DNA of 52,384 bases, taken from NCBI RefSeq assembly GCF_042665595.1, contig NZ_JBHTCT010000029.1:1-52384 (forward strand). The letters run 5' to 3'. The notes beneath the pieces were generated by a model. The model had not been told where the DNA came from. It ran no database searches and saw only the letters and a program-made list of their open reading frames with translations. The position numbers and the translations under genes are program-made. Origin of the DNA: Bhargavaea changchunensis (GTDB lineage Bacteria; Bacillota; Bacilli; Bacillales_A; Planococcaceae). This document shows positions 24,346 through 32,206 of this stretch, one piece after another (the stretch's first letter is position 1; the number at the start of each line of letters is the position of its first letter).

Positions 24346-25257
24346 CTATCTGCGGAATCCGCCAGCTGCCCTCATATCTTCAGGTACCGGGCTGGTCACC
24401 TCAATAGCCACACCGCTGAGAGGATGACTGAATGAAAGCCCTGCACAATGAAGCGCCTGGCGGCTGATCCGCTCTGCGCAGCCGCCGTACAGGGTATCAC
24501 CTTCAAGCGGATGACCGATGTGGGCCAGGTGAACACGGATCTGATGGGTCCTTCCCGTATGTAGGATTACCGAAAGCCTGGAAATCTCTTTCCCGGGAAT
24601 CCCGTCTGTTTCCAGCACACTGACTTCCGTGAGGGCCCGCTGGCCGTCAGGGCGCACCGTCCGCTCAATGATGCTGCCTTCCTTCCGTCCGATCGGCTTA
24701 TCGATGAAAAAATGCTGTTCGCTGAAACTGCCGCGCACAATCGCTTCATACCGTTTGCATACACCGCCAGCCTTCATCTTCTCCGACATCAGATGATGGA
24801 TGTGGCGGTTTTTTGCGATGCAGACAATTCCGGACGTTTCACGGTCAAGCCGTGTGACAATATGTACGGTCGCCGGCGTCCCTTCCGCCCGGAACTTTCC
24901 CGCGACAAGGTTGGCCAGCGTGCCTGACGGCGCATCCCTGGAAGGGATGGTCGCCTGTCCGGCCGGTTTGTCCAGAATGAGCAGCGCATCGTCCTCAAAG
25001 AGAATAGTAAGCTCTCCTTCTTCCGGGAATAAGCCTTCCGCAGGTTTTTCCGGGGGGAAAATGACCATCACCCTGTCTCCGGTCCGGACTACATGCCGGA
25101 CCGTCTTTTCCTCGCCGTTCACAAGGATTTCACCGCCCTTGTATTTGACGGCAGTAAGGGTCCTGCGGGAAATGCCGCAGTCCGCCAGAAAGTCCCGTAA
25201 TCCGACACCATCCGTCTCCACCGTAAACGAAAGCCGGAATCGATTATCAGTGGACAT
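24346..25257 (-). CDS. yjbO: RluA/RluD-family pseudouridine synthase, YjbO
   Basis: The 303-residue protein has an N-terminal S4-like RNA-binding region (GISRRTLTAVKYKGGEILVNGEEKTVRHVVRTGDRVMV) and the catalytic domain with the RluA signature VTRLDRETSGIV, whose Asp is the nucleophile, followed by the conserved HTGRTHQIRVHLAHIGHPLEGDTLYG. These enzymes modify 23S rRNA or tRNA; the target of YjbO is unproven. The start (MSTDNRFRL) overlaps the end of nadF by 11 bases, with no strong ribosome-binding site, implying coupling. It is the third gene of relQ-nadF-yjbO. Confidence 0.93.
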   Translation of the reverse strand: MSTDNRFRLSFTVETDGVGLRDFLADCGISRRTLTAVKYKGGEILVNGEEKTVRHVVRTGDRVMVIFPPEKPAEGLFPEEGELTILFEDDALLILDKPAGQATIPSRDAPSGTLANLVAGKFRAEGTPATVHIVTRLDRETSGIVCIAKNRHIHHLMSEKMKAGGVCKRYEAIVRGSFSEQHFFIDKPIGRKEGSIIERTVRPDGQRALTEVSVLETDGIPGKEISRLSVILHTGRTHQIRVHLAHIGHPLEGDTLYGGCAERISRQALHCAGLSFSHPLSGVAIEVTSPVPEDMRAAGGFRR

Positions 25258-26050
25258 CGCTGTCGATGAAGGAGTCATGGACCCGCTTCCAGAACGGGAA
25301 CGGGCGGAATCGCGCGAAGCGCACCCGTTCGTCCGCAACCCGGTAACTGATCGTCTTGACATCCTTGTGGAGTAGATGAAGATGGTCGACTGTCACCATA
25401 AAGTCGGGTCCCTTTACCGGTTTCAACACACAAGTGTGGTGAGCCGGCAGGACTAGTGGCGAGCCGACTGTCCGGAACACCCGGTTGTTGATCGATGCCA
25501 TTTCCGTGAGCTGCATCGCAGGCAGCGCAGGATGTATGATCGCCCCGCCCAGCGATTTGTTGTACGCTGTGCTTCCGGAAGGCGTCGAGACACATAGCCC
25601 GTCTCCCCGGAACCTCTCGAAAGGCATTCCATTGAGTTCCACGTCCATGACGAGCGTCACGTCCGGTGATTTGACAGTCGATTCATTCATCGCCAGATAA
25701 ACGGCATCATTCATGTCATTCCTGTACTGAATGGATACTTCCAAGAGCGGATACTCGATCACATCATAGTCATGCTTGGCGATCGAGATGACCAGTTTTT
25801 CGATTTCGGGCGGTTGCCAATCGGCATAAAACCCCAGGTGACCGGTATGCACGCCGACAAATGCCGTTTCCGCGAGCCGGTCACGGTATCGGTGGAAGGC
25901 ATGGAGAAGCGTCCCGTCCCCACCAATCGTCAGAACAATATCCGGTCCCTTTTCGTCATATACGAGGCCGAAGTCGTTCAGATATTGTTTTGCACGTTCC
26001 GCAAGATCATTGGACAGGTCATCGCCCCGTGATTGGATCGAATACCTCAT
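25247..26050 (-). CDS. nadF: NAD kinase
   Basis: NAD kinase makes NADP from NAD. The 267-residue protein shows GGDGTLLHAFHRY (residues about 43-55), the NE/D metal-and-nucleotide motif in AMNESTVKSP, and the GSTAYNKSLGGAI block. The Gram-positive short form (B. subtilis NadF, YjbN) has this length. The ATG lies within the stop of relQ (ATGA overlap), so it is translationally coupled to the alarmone synthetase. Confidence 0.97.
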   Translation of the reverse strand: MRYSIQSRGDDLSNDLAERAKQYLNDFGLVYDEKGPDIVLTIGGDGTLLHAFHRYRDRLAETAFVGVHTGHLGFYADWQPPEIEKLVISIAKHDYDVIEYPLLEVSIQYRNDMNDAVYLAMNESTVKSPDVTLVMDVELNGMPFERFRGDGLCVSTPSGSTAYNKSLGGAIIHPALPAMQLTEMASINNRVFRTVGSPLVLPAHHTCVLKPVKGPDFMVTVDHLHLLHKDVKTISYRVADERVRFARFRPFPFWKRVHDSFIDSDVH

Positions 26051-26721
26051 CTCCCGCTGCCTCCTTTTTCCGACTTTCCGAGATTGTCCCTTGAATCGCC
26101 CTTATATGTGCTGAAATATCGCTGGGCTTCCTGGATTTCATCCCGGATCTTCGACATTTCTTCATCCAGTGAAAATGCCGCTTCTGCTGCACTTTGCAGG
26201 CGCACTTTGATCTCCTCGGGGAAATCTCCTTTGTACTTATAATTTAGCGAATGCTCGATTGTGGCCCAGAAGTTCATCGCGAGCGTCCGGATCTGGATTT
26301 CTACGGGAATCACAATCTCACCGTGGATTGTCTGGACCGGATACTCGACAATCATATGATAGGATCTGTAGCCGCTCGGTTTATTCTTCGAGATGTAGTC
26401 GCGCTCTTCCGTCACGGTCATGTCATTGCGCCTTCGTATGCATTCAACGACCGCTCCGATATCATCCACAAACTGGCACATGATGCGCATTCCCGCAATA
26501 TCCGGAATCTCTGTCGCCAGCTGTTCCGAGGGCTCAAATGCAATTCCCTTCTCGAGCGCTTTGTCGTAGATGCTTGCGAGCGGCTTGACCCGTCCCGTCA
26601 CAAATTCGATCGGCGCGTGTTCGATCTCGGTAGCGAATTGTGTACGCATGCCTTTGAACTTAATCTTCAGCTCGTCGACCGCTTGCTTGTACGGCCCGAG
26701 AAACCGTTCCCATTGTCCCAT
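26047..26721 (-). CDS. relQ: Small alarmone synthetase RelQ (YjbM/SasB)
   Basis: The protein (224 residues) contains only the (p)ppGpp synthetase domain: GRVKPLASIYDKALEKG, GMRIMCQFVDDIGAV, KPSGYRSYHMIVEYPV and VEIQIRTLAMNFWATIEHSLNYKYKG, followed by a C-terminal helix that forms the allosteric tetramer in RelQ. It lacks hydrolase and TGS/ACT domains. It produces pppGpp/ppGpp independent of the ribosome and binds single-stranded RNA in homologues. It is the first gene of relQ-nadF-yjbO and lies 31 bases after yjbL. Confidence 0.96.
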   Translation of the reverse strand: MGQWERFLGPYKQAVDELKIKFKGMRTQFATEIEHAPIEFVTGRVKPLASIYDKALEKGIAFEPSEQLATEIPDIAGMRIMCQFVDDIGAVVECIRRRNDMTVTEERDYISKNKPSGYRSYHMIVEYPVQTIHGEIVIPVEIQIRTLAMNFWATIEHSLNYKYKGDFPEEIKVRLQSAAEAAFSLDEEMSKIRDEIQEAQRYFSTYKGDSRDNLGKSEKGGSGR

Positions 26722-26752
26722 TGGTCACTCCCCCGTTTCGGTCAGGCGCAGC

Positions 26753-27136
26753 TCAGGCGCCAAGGATCTGACTGAATGCCTTCTCGACTGCTGTCGAAAA
26801 TGCCTCGCCGTAGTTGTCATTGCCTTCGATATTGAAGACCAGCATCTCAAGCTCGTCCGCGAAGTTCACGAGCTCGATCCTGAGTTCCCCGGCGGATAGA
26901 ACAGGATTCTGTCCGGCTTGCAGTGCTGTCGCCATCTGCGGCCAGATTTCTTCGGGAAAATGAATATGGACAAACCGTTCTCCGTCATCCAACAAGTAGA
27001 CGAACGTTCCGGAGTCGGTGTCCGTAATCATTCTTCCCGCGGGCTTCATGGCGGAGATTTCCGCACCTTCCCGCACGTAGAATTCGGTTACATTGCCGGA
27101 GGTCCCGGCACTCTGAACGATTGGCTGATTCATCAC
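26753..27136 (-). CDS. yjbL: UPF0738 family protein YjbL
   Basis: The C-terminal stretch FNIEGNDNYGEAFSTAVEKAF is the recognisable UPF0738 block and the 127-residue length is typical. The function is unknown. The frame begins GTG-ATG; the ATG one codon in (27133) may be the true start. AAAGGA lies 10-13 bases upstream, a weak spacing. It precedes relQ as in B. subtilis (yjbL-yjbM) and is divergent from yjbI. Confidence 0.88.
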   Translation of the reverse strand: MMNQPIVQSAGTSGNVTEFYVREGAEISAMKPAGRMITDTDSGTFVYLLDDGERFVHIHFPEEIWPQMATALQAGQNPVLSAGELRIELVNFADELEMLVFNIEGNDNYGEAFSTAVEKAFSQILGA

Positions 27137-27255
27137 GATGTTTTCGTCCTTTCCCTATATACAATTCATCTCACTTCAGTCTATCACAGCCTGCATCTGC
27201 ACGCAGTTCCAATCGGGTACAAAAGTCCCCGCCGCCGGGCCGGAAATCGATTTAT

Positions 27256-27284
27256 TTGTAGAACCCGAATCCGGTTGATAGAAT
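27256..27284 (+). promoter_or_regulatory. Putative sigma-A promoter of yjbI-yjbH
   Basis: TTGTAG, a 17-base spacer and TAGAAT lie 46-74 bases before the yjbI start. Confidence 0.5.
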
Positions 27285-27329
27285 GGGTCTACAATCACAG
27301 GCAATGGAGTTAGCAAAGGAGCATGCACC

Positions 27330-27731
27330 ATGACCCGGAAACCCATCATTCCTTTTGAAGAGATCGGCCCGGAGCTGCTGTCCGATCTCGTCGACACATT
27401 CTACGGGAAAGTCGCCCGGCATCCGATGCTCTATCCAATTTTCCCAGATGACCTGACTGAAACCGCCAGAAAGCAGAAACAGTTTCTCACCCAGTTCCTG
27501 GGTGGGCCAAACCTATATACCGAGGAACACGGACACCCGATGCTCCGGGCCCGGCACATGCCGTTCCCGATTACCTACGACCGCGCCCAGGCCTGGCTCG
27601 AATGCATGGCCGAAGCGATGGACGAGGTCGGCTTGGAAGGGAATATCCGTGAAAACTTCTATAACCGGCTGATCCTGACCGCAAACCATATGGTCAACAG
27701 GACCGGGCCGGATGAGGAGGGATCCGCTTGA
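27330..27731 (+). CDS. yjbI: Truncated haemoglobin (group II), YjbI
   Basis: The 133-residue protein is a 2-on-2 globin. The proximal-histidine stretch RARHMPFPITYDRAQAWLECM (about residues 72-92) and the distal FYGKVARHPMLYPIFPDDL are typical of group II globins, which bind oxygen or NO and have been linked to protection of oxidatively damaged YjbH in B. subtilis. AAAGGAG precedes ATG by 9 bases. It overlaps the TTG start of yjbH by 4 bases (TTGA), which fits a shared function. Confidence 0.95.
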   Translation: MTRKPIIPFEEIGPELLSDLVDTFYGKVARHPMLYPIFPDDLTETARKQKQFLTQFLGGPNLYTEEHGHPMLRARHMPFPITYDRAQAWLECMAEAMDEVGLEGNIRENFYNRLILTANHMVNRTGPDEEGSA

Positions 27732-28525
27732 GCTTCCTGCCGAATGCTTCGGAAATGCTGGAAACGGAGAACTCGGCCAAACCGCTTGAATTGTACGTCT
27801 TCATCGATCCGATCGATGCGGACTGCTATGGACTGGTTCCGATCCTCCGCCGCCTACAGGTGGAGTATGAACAATACTTCACTTACCGCATCATCATGAA
27901 AACTTGTCTTTCGCCACAGAAGACCCTATGCCAGAGTCCGCAAGATACACATGTACCGCACCCTGCCCTGCCGGCAGTGGCCGTCAAGGCGGCCGAGTTC
28001 CAGGGCAAGCGTGCAGGCTTTAAATATCTTTCCAGGCTTCTCGACTATCGGTTCCTGAAAGGGCGCGATGTCACGACACCGGAAGTCCTTCTCGAGATTG
28101 CCGAACTGATCGGAATCGACATTGCCGAATTCACCCAAGATTTCCGCTCGGTCAATGCCGCCAAATCATTCCAGTGTGATTTATACATCTCCCGTGAGAT
28201 GGAAGTCCACCAGGCTCCAAGCTTCGTTTTCTTTAATAACAACTTTGAAGACGAGGGTCTCATGGTGGAAGGCATCCATGATTACGATATCTATGTGAAA
28301 GTCTTGGAGGAACTGCTCGGGGAGCAGATGGAGAAGTCGGTTCCGCCCTCTCTCGATGAGCTGTTCAGCAAGTATGACTCTCTGACAACCGGCGAAATCG
28401 CAGCAATCTATAAGGTGAATATACGGACGGCGGAGCGTGAACTGAAAAAAAGATTGCTCCAGCGGCGGGTTGAATGCATGCCAGTCCGTGGCGCAACCCT
28501 TTGGCGAAGAAAAATGGACTTATAA
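27728..28525 (+). CDS. yjbH: ClpXP adaptor for Spx, YjbH/SpxH (DsbA-like)
   Basis: YjbH binds Spx and hands it to ClpXP. The thioredoxin-like fold is seen from LELYVFIDPIDADCYGLVP (residues 20-38) to the C-terminal APSFVFFNNNFEDEGLMVEGI and KAAEFQGKRAGFKYLSRL blocks, with a helical C-terminus. The region that usually holds CPEC reads D30-A-D-C33, so the first cysteine is missing. The insert between FTYR and HPALPAVAVKAAE is also shorter than in B. subtilis. Translation starts at TTG, 7 bases after GAGGAGG. The target gene spx lies about 5 kb away. Confidence 0.93.
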   Translation: MSFLPNASEMLETENSAKPLELYVFIDPIDADCYGLVPILRRLQVEYEQYFTYRIIMKTCLSPQKTLCQSPQDTHVPHPALPAVAVKAAEFQGKRAGFKYLSRLLDYRFLKGRDVTTPEVLLEIAELIGIDIAEFTQDFRSVNAAKSFQCDLYISREMEVHQAPSFVFFNNNFEDEGLMVEGIHDYDIYVKVLEELLGEQMEKSVPPSLDELFSKYDSLTTGEIAAIYKVNIRTAERELKKRLLQRRVECMPVRGATLWRRKMDL

Positions 28526-28533
28526 TGAATTCG

Positions 28534-28556
28534 GCCGGGATCCTCAGGATCCCGGC
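28534..28556 (+). terminator. yjbI-yjbH terminator
   Basis: GCCGGGATCC / GGATCCCGGC with a 3-base loop, then TTTCTCGT, directly after yjbH. Confidence 0.8.
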
Positions 28557-28626
28557 TTTCTCGTGTATTCAATATACAAGTGAGATTGGATTTCTATGTG
28601 CTAAAGTCCTTGCCGGTCATTTAGAC

Positions 28627-28743
28627 AAAAAAGAGCACCCGCTCCGGGGGAGGAGCGGGTGCCATTTTCGTATTACACGAAGGGGATGGGGGAAATGTTC
28701 ACGTTCAAACAAAAGGGGTGTTTGTTTTCGTGAAATATTTCAC
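28627..28743 (-). ncRNA. roxS: RoxS/RsaE small regulatory RNA
   Basis: The minus strand between yjbH and pepF holds a RoxS/RsaE RNA, the place where it is found in Bacillus and Staphylococcus. A stem ACAAAC...GTTTG encloses CACCCC (28720-28715), followed by TTTCCCCCATCCCCTT (28697-28682), both C-rich seed regions that pair with ribosome-binding sites, then a strong terminator (GCACCCGCTCC / GGAGCGGGTGC with C-rich loop, 28635-28662, and six T). The length of about 115 bases matches B. subtilis RoxS. Promoter-like TTGCGC/TAAATT lies at 28778-28750 and a palindrome of Rex/Fnr type covers the start. In B. subtilis RoxS is induced through ResD and repressed by Rex. The 5' end is approximate. Confidence 0.93.
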
Positions 28744-28744
28744 G
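28729..28744. promoter_or_regulatory. Rex/Fnr-type palindrome at the RoxS start
   Basis: CGTGAAATATTTCACG is a perfect 16-base palindrome that fits the core GTGAANNNNTTCAC shared by Rex and Fnr-family sites. It overlaps the expected start point of RoxS and so should act as a repressor site; Rex is the best candidate from B. subtilis. Confidence 0.75.
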
Positions 28745-28749
28745 CTCTT

Positions 28750-28778
28750 AATTTATCACGAAATAATTGTTTGCGCAA
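28750..28778 (-). promoter_or_regulatory. RoxS promoter
   Basis: Minus-strand TTGCGC (28778-28773), 17 bases, TAAATT (28755-28750). Weak boxes suggest that an activator is needed; ResD is the known activator in B. subtilis. Confidence 0.55.
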
Positions 28779-28810
28779 GATTTCACAAGATAATTCACAG
28801 GGTTGTCATA

Positions 28811-28828
28811 TTGTGAACGTTTTCACTT
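28811..28828. promoter_or_regulatory. Second TGTGA-N6-TCAC palindrome upstream of RoxS
   Basis: TTGTGAACGTTTTCACTT fits TTGTGAANNNNTTCACAA with two end mismatches. Isolated TTCACAA and TTCACAG half sites lie at 28782-28799. They are 70-85 bases upstream of the RoxS start in a gap flanked by two convergent genes, so RoxS is the only visible target. Confidence 0.6.
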
Positions 28829-28909
28829 TAAATATTGCTATTACGGCAAAAGGTTCTGAAAGATGTGAAATGGATCTGTCTGTAATCTATATTATTTGGA
28901 ACAAAAAAA

Positions 28910-28931
28910 ACACCGGAATTTCTTCCGGTGT
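28910..28931 (-). terminator. pepF terminator
   Basis: ACACCGGAA / TTCCGGTGT stem followed on the minus strand by eight T. Confidence 0.92.
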
Positions 28932-28944
28932 CCGTCATACCCGT

Positions 28945-30759
28945 TCAGCCGAGCAGTTTCTCAAGTTCTTCGAGTTTTTCGCCGAATGCCCTGCAGGCTT
29001 CTTCGATCGGCTGGCTGGAGGTCATGTCCACGCCGGCCTGTTTCAGGACTTCAATCGGGTAATCAGAGGAGCCGGCCTTCAGGAAGCGGTTGATATAGCG
29101 TTCGACCGCCGGTTCCCCTTCCTCCAAGATCTTGTTGCTGAGAGCAACCGCTGCACTGTAGCCGGTTGCGTACTGATAAACATAGTAGTTGTAGTAGAAA
29201 TGCGGAATACGTGCCCACTCGAGGCCGATTTCTTCGTCAACGATGACGTCATCGCCGAAGTATTTCTTGTTGAGCTCATAGTATACTTCTGTCAGTTTAT
29301 CTGCGGTCAGTGCCACTCCCTGCTGATCCAGCTGGTGGATCGCATGTTCGAATTCCGCAAACATTGTCTGGCGGAACACCGTGCCGCGGAAGCCTTCCAG
29401 CCAGTGGTTCAGCAAATAGATTTTCTTCTGCTCATCATCCAGCGTTTTCAGGAGATGGTCATTCAGAAGGGCCTCGTTGCAGGTCGAAGCAACCTCAGCG
29501 ACAAAGATCGTGTAATCGCCGTAAACAAACGGCTGGTTCTTGCGCGTATAGTAGCTGTGGACACTGTGGCCGAACTCATGGGCAAGGGTGAACAGGTTGT
29601 TCACATTGTCCTGCCAGTTCATCAGGATGTAAGGGTTTGTTCCGTAGGCTCCCGACGAATAGGCTCCCGAACGCTTACCCTTGTTTTCCCGGACATCCAC
29701 CCAACGGTTCTCCAAGCCTTCATTCAAGATCTCCGCATACTCATCTCCGAGCGGCGCAAGCCCTTCAAGCATCATTTTTTTCGCTTTATCGTACGGCACT
29801 TTCATGTCCGCATCCTTGACGAGCGGCGTGTAGAGGTCCCACATATGCAACTCGTCCAGGCCCAGCACTTTCTTCCTCAGCGATACGTACTTGTGCAGGA
29901 GGTGAAGATTGTCGTTGATCGTCGAAACGAGATTGTCGTAGACAGCTTCCGGAATATGATTGTTCGAAAGCGCCGCTTCCCGTGCGGAAGTGTAATTACG
30001 GATGCGTGCGTTGACATTGTTGGACTTGATCTCGCCGGACAGTGTCGAGGCAAAGGTGTTGCGGAACTTCCCGTACGTTCCGTACATCGCCCGGAACGCA
30101 GCCTCCCTGACGGAAGGGTCGCTGCTCTCAAGGAAAGTCGTGTAACGTCCATGAGTGAGTTTTACCTCTTTGCCTTCGCCGTCCTTGATTGTCGGGAACT
30201 CAAGGTCGGCATTATTGAGCATGCCGAACGTCTCTGAAGATGCATTTGCCACTTCCGAGAATTGCGCGAGGAGTGCTTCCTGCTCTGCCGGCAGTACATG
30301 GGGGCGCTGGTTGTTCACTTCTTCAAGGGCATGCCGGTAAACCTTCAGCCCATCCTCTTCCTCGATAAAACGGTCCACTTCCTTTTCATCAATGGAGAGG
30401 AGTTCAGGAACAAGATAAGAAAGGCTCGTGGAGACCCTGACGTAGAGGGATTTTGCACGGCTGTCCATCGCCTGGTATGTGCTGTTTGCGGTGTCCTGGT
30501 CGTATCGCATATGTGAATACGTATAGAGACGCTGAAGCCGCTCAGAAATCTCGTCACGATACTGCAGTGCCGCAAGCAGCTCCTTTGGACCTTTGCCGAG
30601 TGATCCACGGAATGAATCCGCTTTCTCTGATAGCACTTCAATCGCTTTATATTCTTCATCCCAAAGTTCATCGGATGCAAAGATGTCTTCAAGCCGCCAA
30701 GTTTCTTCAACCGTGATCTGGTCTCTTGTCAGCACATCGGTTTTCGGTTCGGTCGTCAT
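28945..30759 (-). CDS. pepF: Oligoendopeptidase F
   Basis: PepF is a cytosolic M3-family zinc peptidase that cuts oligopeptides of about 7-17 residues. The zinc motif LAHEFGHSVHSYY lies in the C-terminal half and is followed by the third ligand in FVAEVASTCNEALL. ATG at 30759 (604 residues) is preferred because AGGAG lies 8 bases upstream; the upstream extension overlaps coiA. It is the second gene after coiA, as in B. subtilis (yjbF-yjbG). The final part (YRNYYVYQYATGYSAA-like block) contains the substrate-binding tyrosines. Confidence 0.96.
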   Translation of the reverse strand: MTTEPKTDVLTRDQITVEETWRLEDIFASDELWDEEYKAIEVLSEKADSFRGSLGKGPKELLAALQYRDEISERLQRLYTYSHMRYDQDTANSTYQAMDSRAKSLYVRVSTSLSYLVPELLSIDEKEVDRFIEEEDGLKVYRHALEEVNNQRPHVLPAEQEALLAQFSEVANASSETFGMLNNADLEFPTIKDGEGKEVKLTHGRYTTFLESSDPSVREAAFRAMYGTYGKFRNTFASTLSGEIKSNNVNARIRNYTSAREAALSNNHIPEAVYDNLVSTINDNLHLLHKYVSLRKKVLGLDELHMWDLYTPLVKDADMKVPYDKAKKMMLEGLAPLGDEYAEILNEGLENRWVDVRENKGKRSGAYSSGAYGTNPYILMNWQDNVNNLFTLAHEFGHSVHSYYTRKNQPFVYGDYTIFVAEVASTCNEALLNDHLLKTLDDEQKKIYLLNHWLEGFRGTVFRQTMFAEFEHAIHQLDQQGVALTADKLTEVYYELNKKYFGDDVIVDEEIGLEWARIPHFYYNYYVYQYATGYSAAVALSNKILEEGEPAVERYINRFLKAGSSDYPIEVLKQAGVDMTSSQPIEEACRAFGEKLEELEKLLG

Positions 30760-30808
30760 TTGGAAAGCTCCTTCCTTCGATAGCCAAAATAAACTCAAGA
30801 ACATTTTC

Positions 30809-31957
30809 TCAATATTCACTACGGCTTGCAAGGAATTCCTTCCAAAGATACCTGACCGAGCTTTTCGTCAATTCACGGCTATCCAGGATGTCCCGAAGTC
30901 CCGTGATGCCGGATGCCTCAAGGAATTGCAAGTAGGCTGACACGGCAGCGAATCCGTCCCCTCTCTCCGCCGGTACACGTCTCAGAAATTCGCTGATCAA
31001 GTCGGAATCTATCGTTTTCACACTCTCCATACCAAATGCAAAAAAGACGAAAAGGGCCTGCCACTCCGCATCATTCTCCTTGAAGGCATCCGCCCCGGAA
31101 GTCGGAACGCCTATCAGGGGAGGCAGCCGATCGACATGGATCCGGTTCTCATAACAGGCCCTCAGCAATGGATCGTGAATACCTTTCCTGTTGGACAGCA
31201 CCCTCCTCTTCAGATAGGACCTGCGCCTTGATGAATAAACCCGCATAAATGCCGTGAAAGTATCCTCATCGATGGGAGACGGAACGGCAAACGGAAACCG
31301 CTGTAATGTATAAGGTATGGCGACCATCTTCCCCAGAAATGTATGACCGCTGATATGAATTGGATGAACAAAGTAATAGAAATGTCTGGTCACCGGATCA
31401 TAGGTCATCAAGAAGTTCCCGTTTTTCGCATCCCGGCGGATGAACAGCTGCAGAAACTCAGGAATGGACAGGGTTCTGACCGGCTGCCCTGTCGGACTCC
31501 AGCCTGTCGGAGTTGACGGTATCCAGTGAGGAATGATTCCCGCCCCCTCATAACCCTTCGTACGTTTGCGGACATGCGCCGGCGGGATCCTACTGCATTG
31601 AAATTCAATGGCATGAGCCCTGCCATCATATTCGACAAGCAGGTCGGGCCTCTGTCCGATCGATGTCAGGGCCGTCTCCATACCTGTCCTGAGTCCCAGT
31701 CCTGTGAACATCTCATAGAGCTGCTGCTTGCCGGCCAGATGGGCCGGCGTCTCCCCTTCCGAGAACATGCTTCGGCAATCGCTCCTTGCCGCATGGGCGA
31801 AATGGGGAATCCTGACATCGCCGATTTTCAGCCACATCTTACTGCGACATTGCGGACAGCGAAAGTGGTGAGTATTTTTCAGCTGATGCAGTGATTCCCT
31901 CGTCATATCCTGAGTAATGATGATCTGTACCTCATTTTCCAAGATGGCCGCCAACAT
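30809..31957 (-). CDS. coiA: Competence protein CoiA
   Basis: CoiA is a predicted nuclease-like protein needed for transformation in streptococci and B. subtilis. The N-terminal zinc-binding part has CPQCRSKMWLKIGDVRIPHFAHAARSDC (Cys pair and His), followed by a PD-(D/E)xK-like core GQRPDLLVEYDGRAHAIEFQCS (about residues 102-123) and a helical C-terminus. The 382-residue length is normal. ATG follows GGGGGGAG by 10 bases. A sigma-A promoter lies upstream; I found no convincing ComK box. It presumably leads pepF. Confidence 0.93.
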   Translation of the reverse strand: MLAAILENEVQIIITQDMTRESLHQLKNTHHFRCPQCRSKMWLKIGDVRIPHFAHAARSDCRSMFSEGETPAHLAGKQQLYEMFTGLGLRTGMETALTSIGQRPDLLVEYDGRAHAIEFQCSRIPPAHVRKRTKGYEGAGIIPHWIPSTPTGWSPTGQPVRTLSIPEFLQLFIRRDAKNGNFLMTYDPVTRHFYYFVHPIHISGHTFLGKMVAIPYTLQRFPFAVPSPIDEDTFTAFMRVYSSRRRSYLKRRVLSNRKGIHDPLLRACYENRIHVDRLPPLIGVPTSGADAFKENDAEWQALFVFFAFGMESVKTIDSDLISEFLRRVPAERGDGFAAVSAYLQFLEASGITGLRDILDSRELTKSSVRYLWKEFLASRSEY

Positions 31958-31986
31958 ATTCTGACCGCTCCCCCCTTCCTACGGGG

Positions 31987-32015
31987 ATTGTAAGCGTATT
32001 CAAGATTTCAATCAA
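31987..32015 (-). promoter_or_regulatory. Sigma-A promoter of coiA-pepF
   Basis: Minus-strand TTGATT (32015-32010), exactly 17 bases, TACAAT (31992-31987), 30-58 bases upstream of coiA. Confidence 0.7.
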
Positions 32016-32061
32016 CACTGCCTGCGCTCTTTTGATATGCCACTTTCAGTTTTTGATATTG

Positions 32062-32085
32062 AAAATTGATCCACAATCAAATTTT
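32062..32085. repeat. AT-rich inverted repeat upstream of coiA
   Basis: AAAATTGAT and ATCAAATTTT flank a 5-base centre (one-base slip in the right arm). It could be an operator for coiA about 105 bases upstream. It does not match the ComK AAAA-N5-TTTT spacing. Confidence 0.4.
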
Positions 32086-32177
32086 GGTGCCGGAAATGCC
32101 TCCAAAATAAAAAGTTGCGAATTTTTCAAACTGCAGCTGTTTTTCAAGACTAAGCTGTTTCCGGGCAAAATAAAAAA

Positions 32178-32198
32178 CTGCACGGCAGATCCGTGCAG
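32178..32198 (-). terminator. mecA terminator
   Basis: On the minus strand GCTGCACGG / CCGTGCAG is followed by TTTTTTATTTT, just past the mecA stop. Confidence 0.92.
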
Positions 32199-32206
32199 CC
32201 TTGAAA

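Noticed and set aside
28474..30237. A 587-codon plus-strand frame overlapping roxS and pepF
   Set aside because: It lies opposite pepF, which has all M3 peptidase motifs. Its start region crosses a terminator and the RoxS RNA, and its composition is that of an antisense frame.
32041..32160. Possible ComK box upstream of coiA
   Set aside because: A4 and T4 tracts occur, but none has the AAAA-N5-TTTT spacing or the paired-box distances. The stretch is simply AT-rich.
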